In this document: positions 47,221 through 61,072 of the stretch, piece after piece | Layout: every line of letters begins with the position of its first letter | How positions within the stretch are numbered: position 1 is the stretch's first letter | Assembly (NCBI RefSeq): GCF_963576545.1 | Contig: NW_026870532.1 | Coordinates: 372,001-436,000, forward strand | Source of the DNA: Limanda limanda | Taxonomy: Eukaryota > Chordata > Actinopteri > Pleuronectiformes > Pleuronectidae | Reading direction: 5' to 3' | DNA: 64,000 nucleotides | Notes under the pieces: model-generated | Database searches by the model: none | What the model saw: the letters and a program-made list of their open reading frames with translations, nothing else | What the model was told of the DNA's origin: nothing | Translations under genes and position numbers: made by a program

Positions 47221-49152
47221 AAGTCTCTCCGACCTTCACAAAAAAAGTTATTCAAGAATATCTCCTCAGATTTGGGGGAATTTCGTCGGTCGACCTCTTC
47301 CGAAGGTTGTACAAGCTCGGGGATGGTACCAATCGATCTGCAGGACCCAAATTAGTCCAGATGCAACCACTTTCCAAGTCTCTCCGACCTTCACAAAAAA
47401 AGTTATTCAAGAATATCTCTTTCTCCTATGTGCTTTCATCCCTAACCCTAACCCTAACCCTTCCGAAAGTCGGAGAAGCTCAAGGATGGTACCGATCGAT
47501 GCGCGCTACCCCATTTAGTGGGGGTAGAGCCTACTTGCAAGTCTCTCCGACCTTCACAAAAAAAGTTATTCAAGAATATCTCTTTCTCCTATGTGCTTTC
47601 ATCCCTAACCCTAACCCTAACCCTTCCGAAAGTCGTAGAAGCTCAAGGATGGTACCGATCGATGCGCGCTACCCCATTTAGTGGGGGTAGAGCCTACTTG
47701 CAAGTCTCTCCGACCTTCACAAAAAAAGTTATTCAAGAATATCTCCTCAGATTTGGGGGAATTTCATCGGTCGACCTCTTCCGAAGGTCGTACAAGCTCG
47801 GGGATGGTACCAATCGATCCGCAGGACCCAAATTAGTCCAGATGCAACCACTTTCCAAGTCTCTCCGACCTTCACAAAAAAAGTTATTCAAGAATATCTC
47901 TTTCTCCTATGTGCTTTCATCCCTAACCCTAACCCTAACCCTTCCGAAAGTCGGAGAAGCTCAGGGATGGTACTGATCGATGCGCGCTACCCCATTTAGT
48001 GGGGGTAGAGCCTACTTGCAAGTCTCTCCGACCTTCACAAAAAAAGTTATTCAAGAATATCTCTTTCTCCTATGTGCTTTCATCCCTAACCCTAACCCTA
48101 ACCCTTCCGAAAGTCGGAGAAGCTCAAGGATGGTACCGATCGATGCGCGCTACCCCATTTAGTGGGGGTAGAGCCTACTTGCAAGTCTCTCCGACCTTCA
48201 CAAAAAAAGTTATTCAAGAATATCTCTTTCTCCTATGTGCTTTCATCCCTAACCCTAACCCTAACCCTTCCGAAAGTCGGAGAAGCTCAAGGATGGTACC
48301 GATCGATGCGCGTTACCCCATTTAGTGGGGGTAGAGCCTACTTGCAAGTCTCTCCGACCTTCACAAAAAAAGTTATTCAAGAATATCTCTTTCTCCTATG
48401 TGCTTTCATCCCTAACCCTAACCCTAACCCTTCCAAAAGTCGGAGAAGCTCAAGGATGGTACCGATCGATGTGCGCTACCCCATTTAGTGGGGGTAGAGC
48501 CTACTTGCAAGTCTCTCCGACCTTCACAAAAAAAGTTATTCAAGAATATCTCCTCAGATTTGGGGGAATTTCGTCGGTCGACCTCTTCCGAAGGTCGTAC
48601 AAGCTCGGGGATGGTACCAATCGATCCACAGGACCCAAATTAGTCCAGATGCAACCACTTTCCAAGTCTCTCCGACCTTCACAAAAAAAGTTATTCAAGA
48701 ATATCTCTTTCTCCTATGTGCTTTCATCCCTAACCCTAACCCTAACCCTTCCGAAAGTCGGAGAAGCTCAAGGATGGTACCGATCGATGCGCGCTACCCC
48801 ATTTAGTGGGGGTAGAGCCTACTTGCAAGTCTCTCCGACCTTCACAAAAAAAGTTATTCAAGAATATCTCTTTCTCCTATGTGCTTTCATCCCTAACCCT
48901 AACCCTAACCCTTCCGAAAGTCGGAGAAGCTCAAGGATGGTACCGATCGATGCGCGCTACCCCATTTAGTGGGGGTAGAGCCTACTTGCAAGTCTCTCCG
49001 ACCTTCACAAAAAAAGTTATTCAAGAATATCTCTTTCTCCTATGTGCTTTCATCCCTAACCCTAACCCTAACCCTTCCGAAAGTCGGAGAAGCTCAAGGA
49101 TGGTACTGATCGATGCGCGCAACCCCATTTAGTGGGGGTAGAGCCTACTTGC
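47221..49152 (+). repeat. Domain II higher-order unit, copy 1, 12 monomers, 1,932 bp
   Basis: Order: B-A-A-B-A-A-A-A-B-A-A-A. Diagnostic changes: GTCGTAGAAGC (47636), TTTCATCGG in a B insert (47766), GCTCAGGGATGGTACTG (near 47964), GCGTTACC (near 48312), CCAAAAGTCGG in a standard-length A (near 48436), and ATCCACAGG in a B tail (48628). Confidence 0.93.
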
Positions 49153-51247
49153 AAGTCTCTCCGACCTACACAAAAAAAGTTATTCAAGAATATCTCCTCA
49201 GATTTGGGGGAATTTCGTCGGTCGACCTCTTCCGAAGGTTGTACAAGCTCGGGGATGGTACCAATCGATCTGCAGGACCCAAATTAGTCCAGATGCAACC
49301 ACTTTCCAAGTCTCTCCGACCTTCACAAAAAAAGTTATTCAAGAATATCTCTTTCTCCTATGTGCTTTCATCCCTAACCCTAACCCTAACCCTTCCGAAA
49401 GTCGGAGAAGCTCAAGGATGGTACCGATCGATGCGCGCTACCCCATTTAGTGGGGGTAGAGCCTACTTGCAAGTCTCTCCGACCTTCACAAAAAAAGTTA
49501 TTCAAGAATATCTCTTTCTCCTATGTGCTTTCATCCCTAACCCTAACCCTAACCCTTCCGAAAGTCGTAGAAGCTCAAGGATGGTACCGATCGATGCGCG
49601 CTACCCCATTTAGTGGGGGTAGAGCCTACTTGCAAGTCTCTCCGACCTTCACAAAAAAAGTTATTCAAGAATATCTCCTCAGATTTGGGGGAATTTCATC
49701 GGTCGACCTCTTCCGAAGGTCGTACAAGCTCGGGGATGGTACCAATCGATCCGCAGGACCCAAATTAGTCCAGATGCAACCACTTTCCAAGTCTCTCCGA
49801 CCTTCACAAAAAAAGTTATTCAAGAATATCTCTTTCTCCTATGTGCTTTCATCCCTAACCCTAACCCTAACCCTTCCGAAAGTCGGAGAAGCTCAGGGAT
49901 GGTACTGATCGATGCGCGCTACCCCATTTAGTGGGGGTAGAGCCTACTTGCAAGTCTCTCCGACCTTCACAAAAAAAGTTATTCAAGAATATCTCTTTCT
50001 CCTATGTGCTTTCATCCCTAACCCTAACCCTAACCCTTCCGAAAGTCGGAGAAGCTCAAGGATGGTACCGATCGATGCGCGCTACCCCATTTAGTGGGGG
50101 TAGAGCCTACTTGCAAGTCTCTCCGACCTTCACAAAAAAAGTTATTCAAGAATATCTCTTTCTCCTATGTGCTTTCATCCCTAACCCTAACCCTAACCCT
50201 TCCGAAAGTCGGAGAAGCTCAAGGATGGTACCGATCGATGCGCGTTACCCCATTTAGTGGGGGTAGAGCCTACTTGCAAGTCTCTCCGACCTTCACAAAA
50301 AAAGTTATTCAAGAATATCTCTTTCTCCTATGTGCTTTCATCCCTAACCCTAACCCTAACCCTTCCAAAAGTCGGAGAAGCTCAAGGATGGTACCGATCG
50401 ATGTGCGCTACCCCATTTAGTGGGGGTAGAGCCTACTTGCAAGTCTCTCCGACCTTCACAAAAAAAGTTATTCAAGAATATCTCCTCAGATTTGGGGGAA
50501 TTTCGTCGGTCGACCTCTTCCGAAGGTCGTACAAGCTCGGGGATGGTACCAATCGATCCACAGGACCCAAATTAGTCCAGATGCAACCACTTTCCAAGTC
50601 TCTCCGACCTTCACAAAAAAAGTTATTCAAGAATATCTCTTTCTCCTATGTGCTTTCATCCCTAACCCTAACCCTAACCCTTCCGAAAGTCGGAGAAGCT
50701 CAAGGATGGTACCGATCGATGCGCGCTACCCCATTTAGTGGGGGTAGAGCCTACTTGCAAGTCTCTCCGACCTTCACAAAAAAAGTTATTCAAGAATATC
50801 TCTTTCTCCTATGTGCTTTCATCCCTAACCCTAACCCTAACCCTTCCGAAAGTCGGAGAAGCTCAAGGATGGTACCGATCGATGCGCGCTACCCCATTTA
50901 GTGGGGGTAGAGCCTACTTGCAAGTCTCTCCGACCTTCACAAAAAAAGTTATTCAAGAATATCTCTTTCTCCTATGTGCTTTCATCCCTAACCCTAACCC
51001 TAACCCTTCCGAAAGTCGGAGAAGCTCAAGGATGGTACCGATCGATGCGCGCTACCCCATTTAGTGGGGGTAGAGCCTACTTGCAAGTCTCTCCGACCTT
51101 CACAAAAAAAGTTATTCAAGAATATCTCTTTCTCCTATGTGCTTTCATCCCTAACCCTAACCCTAACCCTTCCGAAAGTCGGAGAAGCTCAAGGATGGTA
51201 CTGATCGATGCGCGCAACCCCATTTAGTGGGGGTAGAGCCTACTTGC
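49153..51247 (+). repeat. Domain II higher-order unit, copy 2, 13 monomers, 2,095 bp
   Basis: The 12-monomer order plus one extra A at the end. It carries the same diagnostic changes, 1,932 bp after copy 1. The core at 49153 has a private change, CCTACACAAA. Confidence 0.93.
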
Positions 51248-53173
51248 AAGTCTCTCCGACCTTCACAAAAAAAGTTATTCAAGAATATCTCCTCAGATTT
51301 GGGGGAATTTCGTCGGTCGACCTCTTCCGAAGGTTGTACAAGCTCGGGGATAGTACCAATCGATCTGCAGGACCCAAATTAGTCCAGATGCAACCACTTT
51401 CCAAGTCTCTCCGACCTTCACAAAAAAAGTTATTCAAGAATATCTCTTTCTCCTATGTGCTTTCATCCCTAACCCTAACCCTAACCCTTCCGAAAGTCGG
51501 AGAAGCTCAAGGATGGTACCGATCGATGCGCGCTACCCCATTTAGTGGGGGTAGAGCCTACTTGCAAGTCTCTCCGACCTTCACAAAAAAAGTTATTCAA
51601 GAATATCTCTTTCTCCTATGTGCTTTCATCCCTAACCCTAACCCTAACCCTTCCGAAAGTCGTAGAAGCTCAAGGATGGTACCGATCGATGCGCGCTACC
51701 CCATTTAGTGGGGGTAGAGCCTACTTGCAAGTCTCTCCGACCTTCACAAAAAAAGTTATTCAAGAATATCTCCTCAGATTTGGGGGAATTTCATCGGTCG
51801 ACCTCTTCCGAAGGTCGTACAAGCTCGGGGATGGTACCAATCGATCCGCAGGACCCAAATTAGTCCAGATGCAACCACTTTCCAAGTCTCTCCGACCTTC
51901 ACAAAAAAAGTTATTCAAGAATATCTCTTTCTCCTATGTGCTTTCATCCCTAACCCTAACCCTAACCCTTCCGAAAGTCGGAGAAGCTCAGGGATGGTAC
52001 TGATCGATGCGCGCTACCCCATTTAGTGGGGGTAGAGCCTACTTGCAAGTCTCTCCGACCTTCACAAAAAAAGTTATTCAAGAATATCTCTTTCTCCTAT
52101 GTGCTTTCATCCCTAACCCTAACCCTAACCCTTCCGAAAGTCGGAGAAGCTCAAGGATGGTACCGATCGATGCGCGCTACCCCATTTAGTGGGGGTAGAG
52201 CCTACTTGCAAGTCTCTCCGACCTTCACAAAAAAAGTTATTCAAGAATATCTCTTTCTCCTATGTGCTTTCATCCCTAACCCTAACCCTAACCCTTCCGA
52301 AAGTCGGAGAAGCTCAAGGATGGTACCGATCGATGCGCGTTACCCCATTTAGTGGGGGTAGAGCCTACTTGCAAGTCTCTCCGACCTTCACAAAAAAAGT
52401 TATTCAAGAATATCTCTTTCTCCTATGTGCTTTCATCCCTAACCCTAACCCTAACCCTTCCAAAAGTCGGAGAAGCTCAAGGATGGTACCGATCGATGTG
52501 CGCTACCCCATTTAGTGGGGGTAGAGCCTACTTGCAAGTCTCTCCGACCTTCACAAAAAAAGTTATTCAAGAATATCTCCTCAGATTTGGGGGAATTTCG
52601 TCGGTCGACCTCTTCCGAAGGTCGTACAAGCTCGGGGATGGTACCAATCGATCCACAGGACCCAAATTAGTCCAGATGCAACCACTTTCCAAGTCTCTCC
52701 GACCTTCACAAAAAAAGTTATTCAAGAATATCTCTTTCTCCTATGTGCTTTCATCCCTAACCCTAACCCTAACCCTTCCGAAAGTCGGAGAAGCTCAAGG
52801 ATGGTACCGATCGATGCGCGCTACCCCATTTAGTGGGGGTAGAGCCTACTTGCAAGTCTCTCCGACCTTCACAAAAAAAGTTATTCAAGAATATCTCTTT
52901 CTCCTATGTGCTTTCATCCCTAACCCTAACCCTTCCAAAAGTCGGAGAAGCTCAAGGATGGTACCGATCGATGCGCGCTACCCCATTTAGTGGGGGTAGA
53001 GCCTACTTGCAAGTCTCTCCGACCTTTACAAAAAAAGTTATTCAAGAATATCTCTTTCTCCTATGTGCTTTCATCCCTAACCCTAACCCTAACCCTTCCG
53101 AAAGTCGGAGAAGCTCAAGGATGGTACCGATCGATGCGCGCTACCCCATTTAGTGGGGGTAGAGCCTACTTGC
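51248..53173 (+). repeat. Domain II higher-order unit, copy 3, 12 monomers, 1,926 bp
   Basis: The 12-monomer order with one s unit (52854) in place of a standard A, giving 6 bp less. It carries the same diagnostic changes. Private: GATAGTACC near 51352 removes the GGTACC site; CTTTACAAA occurs in the core at 53011. Confidence 0.92.
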
Positions 53174-54616
53174 AAGTCTCTCCGACCTTCACAAAAAAAG
53201 TTATTCAAGAATATCTCCTCAGATTTGGGGGAATTTCGTCGGTCGACCTCTTCCGAAGGTTGTACAAGCTCGGGGATGGTACCAATCGATCTGCAGGACC
53301 CAAATTAGTCCAGATGCAACCACTTTCCAAGTCTCTCCGACCTTCACAAAAAAAGTTATTCAAGAATATCTCTTTCTCCTATGTGCTTTCATCCCTAACC
53401 CTAACCCTAACCCTTCCGAAAGTCGGAGAAGCTCAAGGATGGTACCGATCGATGCGCGCTACCCCATTTAGTGGGGGTAGAGCCTACTTGCAAGTCTCTC
53501 CGACCTTCACAAAAAAAGTTATTCAAGAATATCTCTTTCTCCTATGTGCTTTCATCCCTAACCCTAACCCTAACCCTTCCGAAAGTCGGAGAAGCTCAAG
53601 GATGGTACCGATCGATGCGCGCTACCCCATTTAGTGGGGGTAGAGCCTACTTGCAAGTCTCTCCGACCTTCACAAAAAAAGTTATTCAAGAATATCTCCT
53701 CAGATTTGGGGGAATTTCATCGGTCGACCTCTTCCGAAGGTCGTACAAGCTCGGGGATGGTACCAATCGATCCGCAGGACCCAAATTAGTCCAGATGCAA
53801 CCACTTTCCAAGTCTCTCCGACCTTCACAAAAAAAGTTATTCAAGAATATCTCTTTCTCCTATGTGCTTTCATCCCTAACCCTAACCCTAACCCTTCCGA
53901 AAGTCGGAGAAGCTCAGGGATGGTACTGATCGATGCGCGCTACCCCATTTAGTGGGGGTAGAGCCTACTTGCAAGTCTCTCCGACCTTCACAAAAAAAGT
54001 TATTCAAGAATATCTCTTTCTCCTATGTGCTTTCATCCCTAACCCTAACCCTAACCCTTCCGAAAGTCGGAGAAGCTCAAGGATGGTACCGATCGATGCG
54101 CGTTACCCCATTTAGTGGGGGTAGAGCCTACTTGCAAGTCTCTCCGACCTTCACAAAAAAAGTTATTCAAGAATATCTCTTTCTCCTATGTGCTTTCATC
54201 CCTAACCCTAACCCTAACCCTTCCAAAAGTCGGAGAAGCTCAAGGATGGTACCGATCGATGTGCGCTACCCCATTTAGTGGGGGTAGAGCCTACTTGCAA
54301 GTCTCTCCGACCTTCACAAAAAAAGTTATTCAAGAATATCTCCTCAGATTTGGGGGAATTTCGTCGGTCGACCTCTTCCGAAGGTCGTACAAGCTCGGGG
54401 ATGGTACCAATCGATCCACAGGACCCAAATTAGTCCAGATGCAACCACTTTCCAAGTCTCTCCGACCTTCACAAAAAAAGTTATTCAAGAATATCTCTTT
54501 CTCCTATGTGCTTTCATCCCTAACCCTAACCCTAACCCTTCCAAAAGTCGGAGAAGCTCAAGGATGGTACCGATCGATGCGCGCTACCCCATTTAGTGGG
54601 GGTAGAGCCTACTTGC
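53174..54616 (+). repeat. Domain II higher-order unit, copy 4, shortened, 9 monomers, 1,443 bp
   Basis: Order: B-A-A-B-A-A-A-B-A. It keeps TTTCATCGG, GCTCAGGG, GCGTTACC and ATCCACAGG but lacks GTCGTAG and is missing one A of the four-A run. It grades into domain III. Confidence 0.9.
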
Positions 54617-56874
54617 AAGTCTCTCCGACCTTCACAAAAAAAGTTATTCAAGAATATCTCTTTCTCCTATGTGCTTTCATCCCTAACCCTAACCCTAACC
54701 CTTCCGAAAGTCGGAGAAGCTCAAGGATGGTACCGATCGATGTGCGCTACCCCATTTAGTGGGGGTAGAGCCTACTTGCAAGTCTCTCCGACCTTCACAA
54801 AAAAAGTTATTCAAGAATATCTCCTCAGATTTGGGGGAATTTCGTCGGTCGACCTCTTCCGAAGGTCGTACAAGCTCGGGGATGGTACCAATCGATCCGC
54901 AGGACCCAAATTAGTCCAGATGCAAACACTTGCCAAGTCTCTCCGACCTTCACAAAAAAAGTTATTCAAGAATATCTCTTTCTCCTATGTGCTTTCATCC
55001 CTAACCCTAACCCTAACCCTTCCGAAAGTCGGAGAAGCTCAAGGATGGTACCGATCGATGCGCGCTACCCCATTTAGTGGGGGTAGAGCCTACTTGCAAG
55101 TCTCTCCGACCTTCAAAAAAAAGGTTATTCAAGAATATCTCTTTCTCCTATGTGCTTTCATCCCTAACCCTAACCCTAACCCTTCCGAAAGTCGGAGAAG
55201 CTCAAGGATGGTACCGATCGATGTGCGCTACCCCATTTAGTGGGGGTAGAGCCTACTTGCAAGTCTCTCCGACCTTCACAAAAAAAGTTATTCAAGAATA
55301 TCTCTTTCTCCTATGTGCTTTCATCCCTAACCCTAACCCTAACCCTTCCGAAAGTCGGAGAAGCTCAAGGATGGTACTGATCGATGCGCGCTACCCCATT
55401 TAGTGGGGGTAGAGCCTACTTGCAAGTCTCTCCGACCTTCACAAAAAAAGTTATTCAAGAATATCTCTTTCTCCTATGTGCTTTCATCCCTAACCCTAAC
55501 CCTAACCCTTCCGAAAGTCGGAGAAGCTCAAGGATGGTACCGATCGATGCGCGCTACCCCATTTAGTGGGGGTAGAGCCTACTTGCAAGTCTCTCCGACC
55601 TTCACAAAAAAAGTTATTCAAGAATATCTCTTTCTCCTATGTGCTTTCATCCCTAACCCTAACCCTAACCCTTCCGAAAGTCGGAGAAGCTCAAGGATGG
55701 TACCGATCGATGTGCGCTACCCCATTTAGTGGGGGTAGAGCCTACTTGCAAGTCTCTCCGACCTTCACAAAAAAAGTTATTCAAGAATATCTCCTCAGAT
55801 TTGGGGGAATTTCGTCGGTCGACCTCTTCCGAAGGTCGTACAAGCTCGGGGATGGTACCAATCGATCCGCAGGACCCAAATTAGTCCAGATGCAACCACT
55901 TTCCAAGTCTCTCCGACCTTCACAAAAAAAGTTATTCAAGAATATCTCTTTCTCCTATGTGCTTTCATCCCTAACCCTAACCCTAACCCTTCCGAAAGTC
56001 GGAGAAGCTCAAGGATGGTACCGATCGATGCGCGCTACCCCATTTAGTGGGGGTAGAGCCTACTTGCAAGTCTCTCCGACCTTCAAAAAAAAAGTTATTC
56101 AAGAATATCTCTTTCTCCTATGTGCTTTCATCCCTAACCCTAACCCTAACCCTTCCGAAAGTCGGAGAAGCTCAAGGATGGTACCGATCGATGCGCGCTA
56201 CCCCATTTAGTGGGGGTAGAGCCTACTTGCAAGTCTCTCCGACCTTCACAAAAAAAGTTATTCAAGAATATCTCTTTCTCCTATGTGCTTTCATCCCTAA
56301 CCCTAACCCTAACCCTTCCGAAAGTCGGAGAAGCTCAAGGATGGTACCGATCGATGCGCGCTACCCCATTTAGTGGGGGTACAGCCTACTTGCAAGTCTC
56401 TCCGACCTTCACAAAAAAAGTTATTCAAGAATATCTCTTTCTCCTATGTGCTTTCATCCCTAACCCTAACCCTAACCCTTCCGAAAGTCGGAGAAGCTCA
56501 AGGATGGTACCGATCGATGTGCGCTACCCCATTTAGTGGGGGTAGAGCCTACTTGCAAGTCTCTCCGACCTTCACAAAAAAAGTTATTCAAGAATATCTC
56601 CTCAGATTTGGGGGAATTTCGTCGGTCGACCTCTTCCGAAGGTCGTACAAGCTCGGGGATGGTACCAATCGATCCGCAGGACCCAAATTAGTCCAGATGC
56701 AACCACTTTCCAAGTCTCTCCGACCTTCACAAAAAAAGTTATTCAAGAATATCTCTTTCTCCTATGTGCTTTCATCCCTAACCCTAACCCTAACCCTTCC
56801 AAAAGTCGGAGAAGCTCAAGGATGGTACCGATCGATGCGCGCTACCCCATTTAGTGGGGGTAGAGCCTACTTGC
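54617..56874 (+). repeat. Domain III unit X, copy 1, 14 monomers, 2,258 bp
   Basis: Order: A-B-A5-B-A4-B-A. Markers: CACTTGCC in the B tail (near 54930), a lengthened A-run after CTTC in the cores at 55098 and 56068, and GGGGTACAGCC near 56381. The core at 55098 reads AAGGTTATT, not seen in its copy. It pairs with unit Y to make a 4,198-bp repeat. Confidence 0.93.
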
Positions 56875-58814
56875 AAGTCTCTCCGACCTTCACAAAAAAA
56901 GTTATTCAAGAATATCTCTTTCTCCTATGTGCTTTCATCCCTAACCCTAACCCTAACCCTTCCGAAAGTCGGAGAAGCTCAAGGATGGTACCGATCGATG
57001 TGCGCTACCCCATTTAGTGGGGGTAGAGCCTACTTGCAAGTCTCTCCGACCTTCACAAAAAAAGTTATTCAAGAATATCTCCTCAGATTTGGGGGAATTT
57101 CGTCGGTCGACCTCTTCCGAAGGTCGTACAAGCTCGGGGATGGTACCAATCGATCTGCAGGACCCAAATTAGTCCAGATGCAACCACTTGCCAAGTCTCT
57201 CCGACCTTCACAAAAAAAGTTATTCAAGAATATCTCTTTCTCCTATGTGCTTTCATCCCTAACCCTAACCCTAACCCTTCCGAAAGTCGGAGAAGCTCAA
57301 GGATGGTACCGATCGATGCGCGCTACCCCATTTAGTGGGGGTAGAGCCTACTTGCAAGTCTCTCCGACCTTCAAAAAAAAAGTTATTCAAGAATATCTCT
57401 TTCTCCTATGTGCTTTCATCCCTAACCCTAACCCTAACCCTTCCGAAAGTCGGAGAAGCTCAAGGATGGTACCGATCGATGTGCGCTACCCCATTTAGTG
57501 GGGGTAGAGCCTACTTGCAAGTCTCTCCGACCTTCACAAAAAAAGTTATTCAAGAATATCTCTTTCTCCTATGTGCTTTCATCCCTAACCCTAACCCTAA
57601 CCCTTCCGAAAGTCGGAGAAGCTCAAGGATGGTACTGATCGATGCGCGCTACCCCATTTAGTGGGGGTAGAGCCTACTTGCAAGTCTCTCCGACCTTCAC
57701 AAAAAAAGTTATTCAAGAATATCTCTTTCTCCTATGTGCTTTCATCCCTAACCCTAACCCTAACCCTTCCGAAAGTCGGAGAAGCTCAAGGATGGTACCG
57801 ATCGATGCGCGCTACCCCATTTAGTGGGGGTAGAGCCTACTTGCAAGTCTCTCCGACCTTCACAAAAAAAGTTATTCAAGAATATCTCTTTCTCCTATGT
57901 GCTTTCATCCCTAACCCTAACCCTAACCCTTCCGAAAGTCGGAGAAGCTCAAGGATGGTACCGATCGATGTGCGCTACCCCATTTAGTGGGGGTAGAGCC
58001 TACTTGCAAGTCTCTCCGACCTTCACAAAAAAAGTTATTCAAGAATATCTCCTCAGATTTGGGGGAATTTCGTCGGTCGACCTCTTCCGAAGGTCGTACA
58101 AGCTCGGGGATGGTACCAATCGATCCGCAGGACCCAATATAGTCCAGATGCAACCACTTTCCAAGTCTCTCCGACCTTCACAAAAAAAGTTATTCAAGAA
58201 TATCTCTTTCTCCTATGTGCTTTCATCCCTAACCCTAACCCTAACCCTTCCGAAAGTCGGAGAAGCTCAAGGATGGTACCGATCGATGCGCGCTACCCCA
58301 TTTAGTGGGGGTAGAGCCTACTTGCAAGTCTCTCCGACCTTCACAAAAAAAGTTATTCAAGAATATCTCTTTCTCCTATGTGCTTTCATCCCTAACCCTA
58401 ACCCTAACCCTTCCGAAAGTCGGAGAAGCTCAAGGATGGTACCGATCGATGCGCGCTACCCCATTTAGTGGGGGTAGAGCCTACTTGCAAGTCTCTCCGA
58501 CCTTCACAAAAAAAGTTATTCAAGAATATCTCTTTCTCCTATGTGCTTTCATCCCTAACCCTAACCCTAACCCTTCCGAAAGTCGGAGAAGCTCAAAGAT
58601 GGTACCGATCGATGCGCGCTACCCCATTTAGTGGGGGTACAGCCTACTTGCAAGTCTCTCCGACCTTCACAAAAAAAGTTATTCAAGAATATCTCTTTCT
58701 CCTATGTGCTTTCATCCCTAACCCTAACCCTAACCCTTCCGAAAGTCGGAGAAGCTCAAGGATGGTACCGATCGATGCGCGCTACCCCATTTAGTGGGGG
58801 TAGAGCCTACTTGC
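56875..58814 (+). repeat. Domain III unit Y, copy 1, 12 monomers, 1,940 bp
   Basis: Order: A-B-A5-B-A4. It equals X without the final B-A (318 bp). Markers: CACTTGCC, the lengthened A-run at 57356, ACCCAATATAG in the B tail near 58137, CAAAGATGG near 58597 and GGGGTACAGCC near 58639. Confidence 0.93.
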
Positions 58815-61072
58815 AAGTCTCTCCGACCTTCACAAAAAAAGTTATTCAAGAATATCTCTTTCTCCTATGTGCTTTCATCCCTAACCCTAACCCTAACCCT
58901 TCCGAAAGTCGGAGAAGCTCAAGGATGGTACCGATCGATGTGCGCTACCCCATTTAGTGGGGGTAGAGCCTACTTGCAAGTCTCTCCGACCTTCAAAAAA
59001 AAAGTTATTCAAGAATATCTCCTCAGATTTGGGGGAATTTCGTCGGTCGACCTCTTCCGAAGGTCGTACAAGCTCGGGGATGGTACCAATCGATCCGCAG
59101 GACCCAAATTAGTCCAGATGCAACCACTTGCCAAGTCTCTCCGACCTTCACAAAAAAAGTTATTCAAGAATATCTCTTTCTCCTATGTGCTTTCATCCCT
59201 AACCCTAACCCTAACCCTTCCGAAAGTCGGAGAAGCTCAAGGATGGTACCGATCGATGCGCGCTACCCCATTTAGTGGGGGTAGAGCCTACTTGCAAGTC
59301 TCTCCGACCTTCAAAAAAAAAGTTATTCAAGAATATCTCTTTCTCCTATGTGCTTTCATCCCTAACCCTAACCCTAACCCTTCCGAAAGTCGGAGAAGCT
59401 CAAGGATGGTACCGATCGATGTGCGCTACCCCATTTAGTGGGGGTAGAGCCTACTTGCAAGTCTCTCCGACCTTCACAAAAAAAGTTATTCAAGAATATC
59501 TCTTTCTCCTATGTGCTTTCATCCCTAACCCTAACCCTAACCCTTCCGAAAGTCGGAGAAGCTCAAGGATGGTACTGATCGATGCGCGCTACCCCATTTA
59601 GTGGGGGTAGAGCCTACTTGCAAGTCTCTCCGACCTTCACAAAAAAAGTTATTCAAGAATATCTCTTTCTCCTATGTGCTTTCATCCCTAACCCTAACCC
59701 TAACCCTTCCGAAAGTCGGAGAAGCTCAAGGATGGTACCGATCGATGCGCGCTACCCCATTTAGTGGGGGTAGAGCCTACTTGCAAGTCTCTCCGACCTT
59801 CACAAAAAAAGTTATTCAAGAATATCTCTTTCTCCTATGTGCTTTCATCCCTAACCCTAACCCTAACCCTTCCGAAAGTCGGAGAAGCTCAAGGATGGTA
59901 CCGATCGATGTGCGCTACCCCATTTAGTGGGGGTAGAGCCTACTTGCAAGTCTCTCCGACCTTCACAAAAAAAGTTATTCAAGAATATCTCCTCAGATTT
60001 GGGGGAATTTCGTCGGTCGACCTCTTCCGAAGGTCGTACAAGCTCGGGGATGGTACCAATCGATCCGCAGGACCCAAATTAGTCCAGATGCAACCACTTT
60101 CCAAGTCTCTCCGACCTTCACAAAAAAAGTTATTCAAGAATATCTCTTTCTCCTATGTGCTTTCATCCCTAACCCTAACCCTAACCCTTCCGAAAGTCGG
60201 AGAAGCTCAAGGATGGTACCGATCGATGCGCGCTACCCCATTTAGTGGGGGTAGAGCCTACTTGCAAGTCTCTCCGACCTTCAAAAAAAAAGTTATTCAA
60301 GAATATCTCTTTCTCCTATGTGCTTTCATCCCTAACCCTAACCCTAACCCTTCCGAAAGTCGGAGAAGCTCAAAGATGGTACCGATCGATGCGCGCTACC
60401 CCATTTAGTGGGGGTAGAGCCTACTTGCAAGTCTCTCCGACCTTCACAAAAAAAGTTATTCAAGAATATCTCTTTCTCCTATGTGCTTTCATCCCTAACC
60501 CTAACCCTAACCCTTCCGAAAGTCGGAGAAGCTCAAGGATGGTACCGATCGATGCGCGCTACCCCATTTAGTGGGGGTACAGCCTACTTGCAAGTCTCTC
60601 CGACCTTCACAAAAAAAGTTATTCAAGAATATCTCTTTCTCCTATGTGCTTTCATCCCTAACCCTAACCCTAACCCTTCCGAAAGTCGGAGAAGCTCAAG
60701 GATGGTACCGATCGATGTGCGCTACCCCATTTAGTGGGGGTAGAGCCTACTTGCAAGTCTCTCCGACCTTCACAAAAAAAGTTATTCAAGAATATCTCCT
60801 CAGATTTGGGGGAATTTCGTCGGTCGACCTCTTCCGAAGGTCGTACAAGCTCGGGGATGGTACCAATCGATCCGCAGGACCCAAATTAGTCAAGATGCAA
60901 CCACTTTCCAAGTCTCTCCGACCTTCACAAAAAAAGTTATTCAAGAATATCTCTTTCTCCTATGTGCTTTCATCCCTAACCCTAACCCTAACCCTTCCAA
61001 AAGTCGGAGAAGCTCAAGGATGGTACCGATCGATGCGCGCTACCCCATTTAGTGGGGGTAGAGCCTACTTGC
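58815..61072 (+). repeat. Domain III unit X, copy 2, 14 monomers, 2,258 bp
   Basis: Same order as 54617-56874, 4,198 bp later. It shares CACTTGCC, the lengthened A-runs and GGGGTACAGCC. It differs by a lengthened A-run in the B core at 58978, CAAAGATGG near 60374 and AGTCAAGATGC near 60892. Confidence 0.93.

Noticed and set aside
57923..58153. Minus-strand open frames at 57923-58153 and 62121-62351
   Set aside because: Both exist only because ACCCAATATAG in one B tail removes a minus-strand stop. They are copies of the same 4,198-bp repeat and have no other coding sign.
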